From Polyangiaceae bacterium (GTDB lineage Bacteria > Myxococcota_A > Polyangia > Polyangiales > Polyangiaceae): 64,000 bases of DNA. The stretch lies in contig JADJRH010000002.1 of the NCBI GenBank assembly GCA_016712345.1, forward strand, positions 186,001-250,000, in the 5' to 3' direction. A program made the translations under genes and the position numbers. Positions within the stretch are counted from its first letter, which is position 1. Each line of letters opens with the position of its first letter. Shown here in pieces: positions 8,655 through 17,982 of the stretch. The notes beneath the pieces are model-generated. The model was given only the letters and a program-made list of their open reading frames with translations. It was not told the origin of the DNA and did no database searches.

Positions 8655-11600
8655 TCAGGGGCTTTGTTCACCCTCAGGTTTGGTTTTTTTCTTGGCGGTT
8701 GGGCGCTTGGCTTTGCTTTTTTCAGCCGGTCGAAACGCTCGCAAGTCGTCGCGTGAAAGGCCGAGCGCGTGGCATTCACCGTCGAGAAACGTTTCGTAAT
8801 AGTCGCCAAGGCGCAGCCCGCCAAACTCGGGGTTGGGGTCATTGTGCCATTGTTTTACCCACGGAATCAGTTCAAGAAGGCCGGCAAGCATGGGTAGAAG
8901 CCGCTCTTTGGACCAGGCTTCACCGGTGCGGCGGTGTTGGTAGAGGGTGGCAAGGGCTTGCGCTTGTTGTTGGTGATTCCACCCCGCCCAGCCAAACACA
9001 GGTTCGCGGTCTTCGTCTGATTCGCAACCGGGGTAGCTGATAAAGCGCTCTTTTGGAACATCCAGTTTGCCTCGCAGGCGCCAAGTAGACGCGTCGCGAT
9101 AATCGCCCTGGTCATATTTGGGCGGCGGGTCAAACGGGTTGACTTTTTCGCCGCGATCTTCGGCCCGCTGGAGATCCCATACCTTTTCCCAAACGGCGCG
9201 TTTTTCAAGGCCAGAAAGGGTGTGGCGGTAGGCGGCCAAAAAGGGCACCGATTCTCTTTCGATCAGACCGAACGCAAGTTCGCGGCCTTCAACATTGAGG
9301 TACTCGGAAACTGTATTCAGCGTTTGAGACTCTTCCCGAATGGCTTGGAGGATCTCCCTAAAAGGGACAGGTTCTGCGCGCTTTTGAGTTACCCTTTCGA
9401 GGTCGCTTGCGAGGTATTCCTCGCACCAATGTCGCACAACCTCACCACGAAACTCTGCCTGATCCACGTTCTGCTCAGTGTCTCGCCATGCACGCTTATT
9501 GGTTCGCGATTCAAGCAATGCCAGTGAGGAGTGTAATGCAAGAGCGTCACGACCTTTCCACCAATCGGGCACGCGTCCGACGACCGAACGCGTTTGTTCT
9601 GAACTTGTTCGCACTCGTTCAGACACCCCGCTCGCGTAGCCTGTACTCGCCTCGAAGGGCCGATCACCCAGCGGGCATACCCAATTCCCGTCCGCCACGC
9701 TCGCGGAAACCGGCGCGTCAGTCAGTCCATACGCAACATAGATCATCCAGTCGATTTCTTCTTGGATGCATGCACAACGCGCCGTCAACTCATCGAACCT
9801 GCGCCATTCGCGATTAACCGTCTCACGCAGTGTGTCGGCAGACTTCCAAGCGTCAGGTGCGTCAATCAAAACACCTCCTGAAAGCCATTTGGAACGGGCA
9901 GTCGCTGCTTCCGTGAGCGACCTTGCAAGCATTGCCATTGCGCTGGCATTCTGGGGCGGTATTGGCATTGATTCCAACGCGGTGCCCGCAAACTCATACG
10001 CCGCCCGAGCGGGATCTGTGGTGTGCTTTTGCGAGGCGTTGGTCTTGTTGTGGCAGACTTGTTTCATCCAGAAACAAGCGGTGGAGCTGTTGAGGTAGGC
10101 GAGCAATGCCAGGTGATCGTCTTCGGTGGCGTCTTCTTTGAGCTTGATAATCGGCGCCGAACGGTTGAACACCTTCCCACCCCGATCGAGCACAAAATGA
10201 TTGTGTGTGGCGACAAACGCGAACGTGATCGTGAGCGGCGTCCGCAGCTTGGCAGCTGTCAATCGACCAAATTCATACCACGCCAAACCGCCTTCAACCT
10301 TGGTTTTGCCGCCAAAAAGCTTGTTATTTGATAGGTTCGTGCGGTGCGGCCACAGTACCTTGAGAGCGTCGTCCTTGGGGCTAATGAGCCGAAAATCTGG
10401 AAAATAAGGGAACAAAGCCGTTTCCACCTCGCCAACAGTCCAATCCCGAATGGCTTCACCGATCACCATCGGCCGCGTGAATGGTCGCGAGGCCCCGGTA
10501 CGGTCCCAAACCTGACGGGGTCGGATATAGACATCGTCCTCCAAGGTGAAGGATGCGATTCCGATGCTGTCCACGAGGTCACCCAATCTGCATTGGGCCC
10601 GCTCTTCCAACAACTCTTTCAACTCCGCCGCCCCTCCTCCACCCAAACTCCACGGATGTTTTGACAACGTGGTTTTGGGCACCCGCGCCACGCTGATGAA
10701 GTCGTTTTCAAACTCAACTTCCTCCCCGTGGTCCGCTATACTCCTCCACACCAAACCCTGTTCAGGATCCTGCGGGGTTGATGGTTCACCGCGTTTGGCC
10801 AACACCGCAAGCACATCGCTCGCCTGCTGCGGCTCGTGGGTTCCCAACAAAATGACGGTGGGTGTACCATGCCCTGGAATGTACGCGCCCGATGTATTGA
10901 CAACCCCATCTAAGTTGACAGTGGGGAGAAACTGTTCAATCAGCTTTTTACCAAACTCTCGCTTCATAAAGGAGTTCGCCGTGATCATCCCCACAAACCC
11001 ACCCTGTTTGGCGAGTTGAAAAAAGCGCTCGGTAAACGGCGCCCCAAGCGAATATTTCCCAGCGGCGGAGCGAGGGTACATCTCTCTGTACCGCTCCCGC
11101 AAATAGGCATCTTTCACCGTGATATACGGTGGGTTGCCCACCACCACCGTGAACTTCCTGTGCAGCACATCGCGGGCCGCCTGCTCATCTTCCAGGGCAA
11201 ATGCCTCACCTTCCCACGTGGCAAGTTGTTGACCTGACAACTCACCCAGTTTGATTTGGGAGTGTTGCGGGTTGTGGAGGAGTGAATCGGCAACCACCAG
11301 GTGTAAGGGGAGAGCGGGAGCCAGCGAAAGCCTTGTGTACCCCCCTTTTTCGAGAAATGCGAGTGTCAGACGAAAACGCGCAATCGCCACCGCGTACGGG
11401 TTAATGTCACACCCAAACACCGCATCGAGCGCTTTCTGCGCGGCATGGCGAACGTCCAACCCCGGCTCGGTGCGCTGGCGATGGTCGAGCAGGCGCTCAA
11501 ACGCGCCGAGCAAAAAGTGGCCGCTGCCGCAGGTAGGGTCAATCAAAGTGGTTTGGTCCAACCCAAACCGCCGGATGGAAGGCTCCAACGTGCGGTCGAG

Positions 11601-12269
11601 AATGTACCGTTCCACAAACGAAGGGGTTTGGAGCAGCGCAAACCGCTCGCGCACATCGGAAGAAAGGTCTTGGTAGAGGTCGCCCAAAAACCGGGTGTCG
11701 GCCTGACCAAACCTGAATGCCGGTGTTTCAGCATGCGGCGAGCGAAACAGGGCCACGAGCTTTTTGGCCATTGCGGCAGAAGGGCCGAGCATCCACACCG
11801 GGTTGTGGCGCGCATCAAACAAGTCTTCAGCGGCGGGTAGGCGCGACAATTCTCGAAACACGGTGAGCAGGTATTCACGCTCGGTGAGGGAGGGCGCGAT
11901 CTGAAAAAAGAGGCGCTGGCTGTCTTCTGCCCCCGGTCCCGCAATGCGGTTGTGTCCGAGTAGACCCCGATCTTCCAACGTGCGAACAAACACACACGAC
12001 AAGAGCCAGCTCGCAGCCACTTGGGTCACAAAGTGGCGCTCCCACACTTCAAGCGGGTCGGCGGTGCGGCGCGCCGCACGTTCGGTCTCGTGCCGTTCAC
12101 GCAGAGAGGTGCGTACACCGGCGGAAGATCGGGCGCGCGAAAGAAGGTCGGCCTCCAATTCAGTGAGCACGGCCTGCGCTTTGGTAAGAAACAAGGCCGA
12201 GTCGAGCGCCGCAGTGGGGTTGGACTGGGGGGCCAGGTCTACCGTGGAAGGTTTTTTTCTAGGGGCCAT
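8655..12269 (-). CDS. pglX: PglX, BREX type 2 adenine-N6 DNA methyltransferase
   Basis: Adenine-specific DNA methyltransferase of about 1204 residues. The SAM-binding motif I DPTCGSGHF is at residues 244-252 and the catalytic motif IV NPPY at 379-382, with the order motif I then IV typical of gamma-class N6-adenine enzymes. An N-terminal helical region (1-200) and a long C-terminal target-recognition region follow the PglX layout. I use the ATG at 12269, two bases after the pglW stop; a TTG at 12275 would overlap that stop. PglX marks host DNA so that BREX can tell self from incoming phage DNA. The frame is intact, and I see no repeat tract in it that would suggest the phase variation known for Streptomyces pglX. 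Confidence 0.92.
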   Translation of the reverse strand: MAPRKKPSTVDLAPQSNPTAALDSALFLTKAQAVLTELEADLLSRARSSAGVRTSLRERHETERAARRTADPLEVWERHFVTQVAASWLLSCVFVRTLEDRGLLGHNRIAGPGAEDSQRLFFQIAPSLTEREYLLTVFRELSRLPAAEDLFDARHNPVWMLGPSAAMAKKLVALFRSPHAETPAFRFGQADTRFLGDLYQDLSSDVRERFALLQTPSFVERYILDRTLEPSIRRFGLDQTTLIDPTCGSGHFLLGAFERLLDHRQRTEPGLDVRHAAQKALDAVFGCDINPYAVAIARFRLTLAFLEKGGYTRLSLAPALPLHLVVADSLLHNPQHSQIKLGELSGQQLATWEGEAFALEDEQAARDVLHRKFTVVVGNPPYITVKDAYLRERYREMYPRSAAGKYSLGAPFTERFFQLAKQGGFVGMITANSFMKREFGKKLIEQFLPTVNLDGVVNTSGAYIPGHGTPTVILLGTHEPQQASDVLAVLAKRGEPSTPQDPEQGLVWRSIADHGEEVEFENDFISVARVPKTTLSKHPWSLGGGGAAELKELLEERAQCRLGDLVDSIGIASFTLEDDVYIRPRQVWDRTGASRPFTRPMVIGEAIRDWTVGEVETALFPYFPDFRLISPKDDALKVLWPHRTNLSNNKLFGGKTKVEGGLAWYEFGRLTAAKLRTPLTITFAFVATHNHFVLDRGGKVFNRSAPIIKLKEDATEDDHLALLAYLNSSTACFWMKQVCHNKTNASQKHTTDPARAAYEFAGTALESMPIPPQNASAMAMLARSLTEAATARSKWLSGGVLIDAPDAWKSADTLRETVNREWRRFDELTARCACIQEEIDWMIYVAYGLTDAPVSASVADGNWVCPLGDRPFEASTGYASGVSERVRTSSEQTRSVVGRVPDWWKGRDALALHSSLALLESRTNKRAWRDTEQNVDQAEFRGEVVRHWCEEYLASDLERVTQKRAEPVPFREILQAIREESQTLNTVSEYLNVEGRELAFGLIERESVPFLAAYRHTLSGLEKRAVWEKVWDLQRAEDRGEKVNPFDPPPKYDQGDYRDASTWRLRGKLDVPKERFISYPGCESDEDREPVFGWAGWNHQQQAQALATLYQHRRTGEAWSKERLLPMLAGLLELIPWVKQWHNDPNPEFGGLRLGDYYETFLDGECHALGLSRDDLRAFRPAEKSKAKRPTAKKKTKPEGEQSP

Positions 12270-12271
12270 GG

Positions 12272-15200
12272 TCAAGCGGCTGCGTTGTGGCGGTTACTCA
12301 TCCACGCGGCCGAGACCCAAAGAGTCTGACCGGGTAAGATGCCGGGTATAGTAAAGGTGCCTTCAATGCGAGGCACGGCCAAGGTGTCGTGCACAGGCAC
12401 AAGCAAAAACAGGGGCTGCGTTTCACGTTTGGAAGCGGTGGAGACGAGTCGAGTGACAAAATCCACCAGATTGTACCGCGCAATGGGGCCGGGCTGTACC
12501 AATAAGAGCGGGCGCGGATGTGTACACAATCGAGGGAGCAGCGCGTCGGCGGCGAGCGACACCAACTTTTTCAACTTGCTCCAGTGAGGGCCTGTTGGGC
12601 CTTCACGGTCGGCAGAAAACACCACATCGTCGGAGGGGATGTTGGCTTTTTTGCGCTGGGTTTCTACTTCACGCGCCAATTCTAAATCAAGGGCCAAAAG
12701 GTCGGCCCCAAGGCGTTCTTGCAAGTCTAACGCGGCTTGACGCGCGCGATCGGCCCGAACACCCAACACTCGAAACGCGTTCATCTCCAGGGCGTGTTTC
12801 AGGCGTTCGTCAAACTGGCGAGCGTCAATAGCATCGGCATCCATGGCGCGCGGTTGGGTAGGAAGGGCGGTGCGCGCTCGAATCAGCGAAGAGATGGTGG
12901 AGGTCTGAAGGGAGGTGGCGTTTTGTTCTTCAGGCCGTTCAAACTGGTTTGTTGAAGCCACCCACGTAAACCCAATGGGCGCAAGCAGCGCGTCTAAGTC
13001 TGGTCGGGTAGGCAGGGGCGCGGCGTGGGGATAACGCAGCGCCACGCGGCTTTTCACGTCAACTTCGGTAACGCCGCCTTTGAACGTGGCGGCACACAAC
13101 TCAACTGCGCGGCGAGCTTCCAACCCGCGTGGGTAGATCTCCATACGGGCCGAACATGCGGCGTTTGCACTCGCAGCGGTGGCCAAAGCAAAAAGGCGCT
13201 CGTCTTTGGCCGTTGCAAGCGGAGTATTCGCCACTATTTCGTCAAACACCCGGCGGGCTTCGCCCGGCGACGCCAGGGTAGGTCGCTTTGCGAGCGCATC
13301 GGCCGCGGCGCCGAGCGCGCGCACCCAACGTGCGTACTCTTCCGAAAGAAACATCCACGGGTCGCGGTCATTCAACCTCAGCCATCGCAGCCCTGTGGGC
13401 GTGTCTTTGTCGGTTTCAGCAACAATGCGAAATAGGGCCGCTGCTTTGGCCAACACCAGGGCAGGGGAAACGTCGGTTCCATGGGGAAGAGTGCGGGCCA
13501 ACTCTTCAGAAAGCGTCACGAGATGGGCGGCTCCACCCGCCGATTCTACAAGAGTGGTAAGGCGCTCGCGTAGCTCACTCAGGGCTTTGTGAGAGGCCCA
13601 ATCTTCCCTCGCTTTGCTCTGCGCGATGTACACAGCCGGAAGGGTTTTGTTTTCTGCCGTGGCCACTTCACGCACGGTCACATCAAGCCGGCCCTGAAAC
13701 GGCGCGTCGAGCCCCAAAAGCGCGCGAACAAGGTGGCGATCTTTTTTCCCCTTTTTTTGAGGCAAAAGCGCTTCTACCCATCCTTCAAGTGTGGTGGGGT
13801 GAGCGCGTTGATTGGCTCGCTCGTTTTCATCGGCAAGTGCGGTGCGCAGCTGCAATGGGTCAAACCGGTGGCGCTCCGCCAGGTTTTTTACCTGCGTTTC
13901 GGGGGTGAAAGCGAGAGCGCGCAGAGTGGGTAGACCGCTGTCAACAAGGGCATCAGACAAAGCGGGGTTGAGTCCCAACGTCCCAACAGGCCGATCTTCA
14001 CCTCCATAGCCGGGGAAAAACGGCGCGAGAGGCGTCTCGGTCAGAGTTCGAACGTGCATCCACGTGTCGCGCAGGTGAAAGATCTCCTTGGCAACATGCC
14101 TTCCAACCCCGCGGATGGCGCTCAAACGGTTGGGGCTCAGGCCGGGGAGATCGCGCATGCGCGTGAGGCCGGCTCGGTCGAGCGCATTGCGCGCGCGGTT
14201 GGAAAGTGGAAGGGTGGCAACGGGCGTATCCGGGTCGATCTGAGCGATCTGTTCTTCAGTAAGAACCGATTCACCCGGTGAATCATCGGCCTGGACAATG
14301 GGTAGATCGGCCGCAGGGGCGGGTAGAACGGGGGGTGAAACCTCGGCAGGGGTTTGTAACGGCGGTGGAGGGGTTGCCGCGATTTTGGGGCGCAACGAGC
14401 GCGCGGGGGCACCCACAACCGACAGCCAGGCGAGGCGCATGTCGTGGGCAGAGGCAAAGCGGTCCGTTGCTTTTCGAGCGAATGCCTGTTCAAAAAAACG
14501 CACGAGGTCGTCTCTGACGTTGGCATCAAACCGTTCGGCGGCGAGCACCAACTTGGCATCTGGGTCAATGGCGCTTCCACCCGCAAATGTGGGGCGTGAA
14601 CCGGCGATCATTTCGTGCAGGGTGACAGCGGCGCTCCAGCGATCGGCGGCAAAATCCCACCCATTTCTACCCTCCGATCGAAGGTAAGGATCGCGGTAGA
14701 CGGCAGTGCCCACCTGCACATTGGAAATGGGTAGACGCGAAAGCGAAAAGTCAAACAGGGTAAGGTGGTCGGCCTGTTTGGTGGTTGAACCTACCCCCAG
14801 GTTGGCCGGTTTGATATCGCGATGAAGCACTTGGTGCTCTTCTAAATGTTCGATCGCTTGCAGCAGGTCGTCGCCGTAGCGACTGGCTTCATCGAGCGAA
14901 ACAGGCCCAAATCGAGCAATTTTTTGTTGGAGTGTCAACTCGCCGGCGAGGCTGAGCAGCAGACACTTTCTACCCTTCAGGGTAGGCTGACCGTGAAGCG
15001 CCACAATGCGCGCGTGCTTGTCGCGGTCGAGGTTTGAAAGGACAATTGCCTCGTCGGCGATGCGCTCGTCATGGGTAGAGTCGAGCGCGATCTTGAGCGC
15101 AAACTCGCGCTCGTCTTTTAGCCTGCGCACGCGCAACACGCGCGCAGTCGCGCCGGTTCCAAGCAGTTTGACCACCTGAAAGTCGCCGAGCCGCGCGTCT

Positions 15201-16696
15201 TTGGTCGCGGTGAGCGGATCGACCTCTTCAGGAGTGGACGCTTCATCAGGAGCGGTCGCCGCGTCGAGCAAGATCTCCAACCACTCATCCACATCATCGG
15301 CTCGATTGACCGGTGCCACATCGGTGGCAAAGGTAAACACCTCGGCGATTTTGGGCGAAACGCCGTCGTCTACCGTTCGGGGATCTAAGTAACGGGATCG
15401 TTCGAGCCGGCGATCAAGTTCTTCTGCCCGTTCAGCCGGCGCGCGGCCTGTGAACACAAAATAGGCGAGCGCTCCCAAGCTGAAAAGATCAGACTGAGTG
15501 CTGCGCGAAAGCGGGTTTTCACGCAGTTCGGGCGCTTGGTAAACCGCCCAATCTTCAAGTGCGAGAGCCGACCAGTGTTGGGTAAAGTCAACCCCTCCAC
15601 CCGCTCCGAGTTGAAAATTGAAAAGGCGCGTGTCGATCTCGTTTGTATCGGGATGCCTGCGAACCAGCACCGATTGAGGCGAAACGGCGCCGTGAACAAT
15701 GCTCTTTCGGTGGCAGTGAGAAAGCGCGCGCCCAACTTGCTCCACCATTGTCAACCGCTCCTCAAAGGGAAGCGTTGGGTTTTGGCGCATAAACGCGTCG
15801 AGCGGAACGCCCCCGGCAAAGTTGCCGAAAATGACAGTGGGACCGAGCGGCGCATCGCTCACATAATCTGAAAGCTGGAGAACGTGCGGATGCTCGCGAA
15901 CATCCCACAAAAGAGTGCTTTCACGTTCGGCCGCGCGACGAAGCTGCATCCGCCGATCCACACTCGCTTGTTGGGGCACGAGGTACACTCGCGCGCGGGT
16001 AGAAAAATTTTTATGACGATGGGTAGCTACGCGGTCTTGATATCCCGCTCCATCCACAAGCAGCTCCCCCAATTCATAACTGCCGGCCACGGCTCGACCC
16101 TTACGAGCGCGAATGCCCAGCGCTGAAAGGGCCTGCGCCACATCGTGCATGGTAGGTCGATCGATCTTATCATTGCGATAGTTGTCAGGTGCACCCGGAA
16201 ACTTATGAAACTGGACCGCCGCGGCGAGGTCTTTGCGAGTGACCACACGGATCATCCCATCGGCTTTCAGCCGAAGGTCGAGATCCGTGGCGCTCAAAAA
16301 CACCAATGCCTCCACGTACGGGCATTTGGCCGGGTAGTTCATTTTCGACAAAAGGCGCGATTTAAGCACCTTTGCCTTGTAATTGCACAAGGACAGCGGC
16401 CCATCCATGTACACCGACCGGGCTTGACCCGGCGGTGTTCTATACCACTCGTGGTGATCACCTTCATACCTGCCGGGGCCGCTTTTGATTTCGATCAAAT
16501 ACAGGGCTGAATAGCCCATGACCAACAGGTCAACTTCAAGCAGTCTACCCGTGGAAGGTTCAAGCAGCTCGGTGAGCGCCCACACATGAAAAGGATCGCT
16601 GTCGGGCAGAGCGGCGTAGGCAAATTCAAGCGCCTCGCGCTCGTGCGCATAAGGCGACTCTCCAACAACGACTTTGCGAGCATTGGAAAGCGGCAT
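12272..16696 (-). CDS. pglW: PglW, NERD-domain Ser/Thr protein kinase of BREX type 2
   Basis: A 1474-residue multidomain kinase. Residues about 15-155 form a NERD nuclease-related domain (EVDLLVMG, LIEIKSG). Residues about 235-480 are a degenerate kinase domain in which the catalytic loop reads HGAVSPQSVLV instead of HRD-K--N. Residues about 505-760 are a second kinase with a P-loop (LLGTGATARV), catalytic loop HRDIKPANLGV and DFS in place of DFG. A helix-hairpin-helix stretch (LPGLSPNRLSAIRGVG) sits near 855-870. The ATG at 16696 is chosen because a GGGGAGG ribosome-binding site precedes it by about 11 bases and it begins one base after the upstream stop; an in-frame ATG at 16729 lies inside the upstream gene. 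The stop lies two bases from pglX. Confidence 0.9.
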   Translation of the reverse strand: MPLSNARKVVVGESPYAHEREALEFAYAALPDSDPFHVWALTELLEPSTGRLLEVDLLVMGYSALYLIEIKSGPGRYEGDHHEWYRTPPGQARSVYMDGPLSLCNYKAKVLKSRLLSKMNYPAKCPYVEALVFLSATDLDLRLKADGMIRVVTRKDLAAAVQFHKFPGAPDNYRNDKIDRPTMHDVAQALSALGIRARKGRAVAGSYELGELLVDGAGYQDRVATHRHKNFSTRARVYLVPQQASVDRRMQLRRAAERESTLLWDVREHPHVLQLSDYVSDAPLGPTVIFGNFAGGVPLDAFMRQNPTLPFEERLTMVEQVGRALSHCHRKSIVHGAVSPQSVLVRRHPDTNEIDTRLFNFQLGAGGGVDFTQHWSALALEDWAVYQAPELRENPLSRSTQSDLFSLGALAYFVFTGRAPAERAEELDRRLERSRYLDPRTVDDGVSPKIAEVFTFATDVAPVNRADDVDEWLEILLDAATAPDEASTPEEVDPLTATKDARLGDFQVVKLLGTGATARVLRVRRLKDEREFALKIALDSTHDERIADEAIVLSNLDRDKHARIVALHGQPTLKGRKCLLLSLAGELTLQQKIARFGPVSLDEASRYGDDLLQAIEHLEEHQVLHRDIKPANLGVGSTTKQADHLTLFDFSLSRLPISNVQVGTAVYRDPYLRSEGRNGWDFAADRWSAAVTLHEMIAGSRPTFAGGSAIDPDAKLVLAAERFDANVRDDLVRFFEQAFARKATDRFASAHDMRLAWLSVVGAPARSLRPKIAATPPPPLQTPAEVSPPVLPAPAADLPIVQADDSPGESVLTEEQIAQIDPDTPVATLPLSNRARNALDRAGLTRMRDLPGLSPNRLSAIRGVGRHVAKEIFHLRDTWMHVRTLTETPLAPFFPGYGGEDRPVGTLGLNPALSDALVDSGLPTLRALAFTPETQVKNLAERHRFDPLQLRTALADENERANQRAHPTTLEGWVEALLPQKKGKKDRHLVRALLGLDAPFQGRLDVTVREVATAENKTLPAVYIAQSKAREDWASHKALSELRERLTTLVESAGGAAHLVTLSEELARTLPHGTDVSPALVLAKAAALFRIVAETDKDTPTGLRWLRLNDRDPWMFLSEEYARWVRALGAAADALAKRPTLASPGEARRVFDEIVANTPLATAKDERLFALATAASANAACSARMEIYPRGLEARRAVELCAATFKGGVTEVDVKSRVALRYPHAAPLPTRPDLDALLAPIGFTWVASTNQFERPEEQNATSLQTSTISSLIRARTALPTQPRAMDADAIDARQFDERLKHALEMNAFRVLGVRADRARQAALDLQERLGADLLALDLELAREVETQRKKANIPSDDVVFSADREGPTGPHWSKLKKLVSLAADALLPRLCTHPRPLLLVQPGPIARYNLVDFVTRLVSTASKRETQPLFLLVPVHDTLAVPRIEGTFTIPGILPGQTLWVSAAWMSNRHNAAA

Positions 16697-16697
16697 G

Positions 16698-17390
16698 TCA
16701 GGTGGTGCCTCCCCTCGCAATCCGCGCATCTTCAGGTGCGGCGTCGTCGCTCACCAGGGCGCGTCCAATGGGAGTTTGACCTTCTACCGCGGTGCGCACG
16801 TCCGGGCTCTTGGTAAGATTTAACGCCAATGCCGACAAATAGGCGAGCTGACGATGGGAAGGTGGAGTGGCAATGACTGTGACTTGTTCGGCCCACGAAA
16901 GGCCCCCGTGAGAAGCAAACGCTTCAACAAGGGAAGCCACAGCCGAAGGGCCTGCAACCACCCAACGGTCAATGGAAGACAGCGGACCCATGGCAACCGG
17001 GGTTAGCTTCACATCCCACGCGGCTGACCACGCTTGAAAAAGGGCCGAAATGCCGGCCGTAGCAGTAGATTCTACCGACGTTTGCCACAACTCTTCAGCA
17101 TCTACAGGCAAAAGGCCCGGCCATTTGGCGCCGAACGCGTCGTCCTCGGCAACGGCTTTTTGAGCAAAGGTCGACCGCGCGCCAAACGCACCCGGCCATT
17201 CTGCATCGGCGTCGCGAAGCAAAAGGTCGAGCCGGTCGGCGGTGGTGAGGTCGCCCCGAAAGCCTGCCCAACGCGCATCTGCATCGGACCCAAAGCGACG
17301 ACCGGTAGGTTTGCGCGCTTCGGCCCAATACAAGCCTGCGAGCGCAGTGCGGTAGAACGAGCGAATTTCGTGGGTGGAAGGGGCTGCCAT
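16698..17390 (-). CDS. Uncharacterised protein heading the BREX operon
   Basis: A 230-residue protein from the ATG at 17390; in-frame codons upstream reach 17477 but look untranslated. I do not recognise the family. Residues 1-120 are helical and rich in Trp, Ala and Asp (SFYRTALAGLYWAEARKP). The C-terminal half looks like a Rossmann-type alpha/beta domain (RWVVAGPSAVASLVEAF, WAEQVTVIATPPSHRQLAYL). The stop is one base before the pglW ATG, so it is the first gene of the BREX transcript. It is not one of the six standard type 2 genes. It could be an accessory sensor, a regulator or an additional structural component; no function is assigned. Confidence 0.75.
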   Translation of the reverse strand: MAAPSTHEIRSFYRTALAGLYWAEARKPTGRRFGSDADARWAGFRGDLTTADRLDLLLRDADAEWPGAFGARSTFAQKAVAEDDAFGAKWPGLLPVDAEELWQTSVESTATAGISALFQAWSAAWDVKLTPVAMGPLSSIDRWVVAGPSAVASLVEAFASHGGLSWAEQVTVIATPPSHRQLAYLSALALNLTKSPDVRTAVEGQTPIGRALVSDDAAPEDARIARGGTT

Positions 17391-17978
17391 GGCGCGTTCG
17401 GGGCGAAGAATACACGATTCACGGCGTCTCAAGGCGCAGAATCGTCGGGGGGCGTTGCGGGGGGCGTTGCCCCTCAAGAACGAGTGCCCGTTTGAGGCCC
17501 TCTCTCGTGTGAGAGTTCAGCCGGACCAGACCTTCAAAGATCAAGCCACCTAGAGCACCAATCGGTTTGATTCCGTAACCAAATGGATAGTTCACATGTG
17601 TACACAAACAGGCAGAAGCAAGGCAAGAAGGCCAGGCCCGAAGCTGCTACCCGGTGACAGACACCCAGTTCGGATCGCGTGGAGGGGGGCCCGCGGCCGA
17701 CTTGCTCGGAGTTGGGGGTTAGGGAGCGAGTGACCTGTGCGCGTTCGAGCGGTGCGGTTTGGGCCCCATGCGCCACTGTCGGCGGGGAAGGGGCCCCGTC
17801 CGCGGGCGCTTGGGAAAAACCGTCACCGCGAGATGTGCACAGGTCAGGAGCGACCCGTGCGGGGGAGGAGGCGCGAGCCTCCTCCACTGGGAAAAGACTA
17901 GAGCACCTGCCGATATTTCTCGGCTTTCTCAAGTCACTAATCTTCTGATTTTACTCACGATTCAAACCAATTGGTGTT
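17391..17978. other. Intergenic region between BREX and the orphan toxin cassette
   Basis: This 588-base gap holds no convincing gene; the short open frames on either strand are low-complexity, Arg/Ser/Pro-rich and overlap palindromic DNA. It contains the presumed BREX promoter near 17391-17540 (no clear -35/-10 that I would defend) and a large palindromic element listed separately. Confidence 0.6.
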
Positions 17979-17982
17979 CTAG
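17550..17982. mobile_element. MITE-like palindromic element with CTAG ends
   Basis: The ends are inverted repeats: 17550-17570 (CTAGAGCACCAATCGGTTTGA) against 17962-17982, with two mismatches over 21 bases. Each end begins with CTAG, which could be a 4-base target duplication. The right CTAG supplies the TAG stop codon of the Imm11 gene. Nested inside are a 10-base perfect inverted repeat (17731-17740 / 17837-17846), a 12-base near-perfect one (17749-17760 / 17817-17829, one bulged base) and a 9-base-stem hairpin (17864-17885, loop GCGA). There is no transposase. A miniature transposable element or a strongly folded non-coding RNA both fit; copies elsewhere in the genome would decide. Confidence 0.5.
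17864..17885. other. GC-rich hairpin, possible terminator of the toxin-immunity pair
   Basis: Perfect 9-base stem GGAGGAGGC / GCCTCCTCC around a GCGA loop. It lies about 95 bases past the Imm11 stop on the minus strand. No T-run follows on either side, so an intrinsic terminator is only a possibility. Confidence 0.35.

Noticed and set aside
17534..17932. 132-codon minus-strand frame in the BREX-toxin gap
   Set aside because: Lies within the palindromic element, Pro/Arg/Ser-rich, no ribosome-binding site or similarity.
17550..17982. Retron-type non-coding RNA
   Set aside because: Terminal inverted repeats and inner stems are suggestive, but no reverse transcriptase gene is present nearby.
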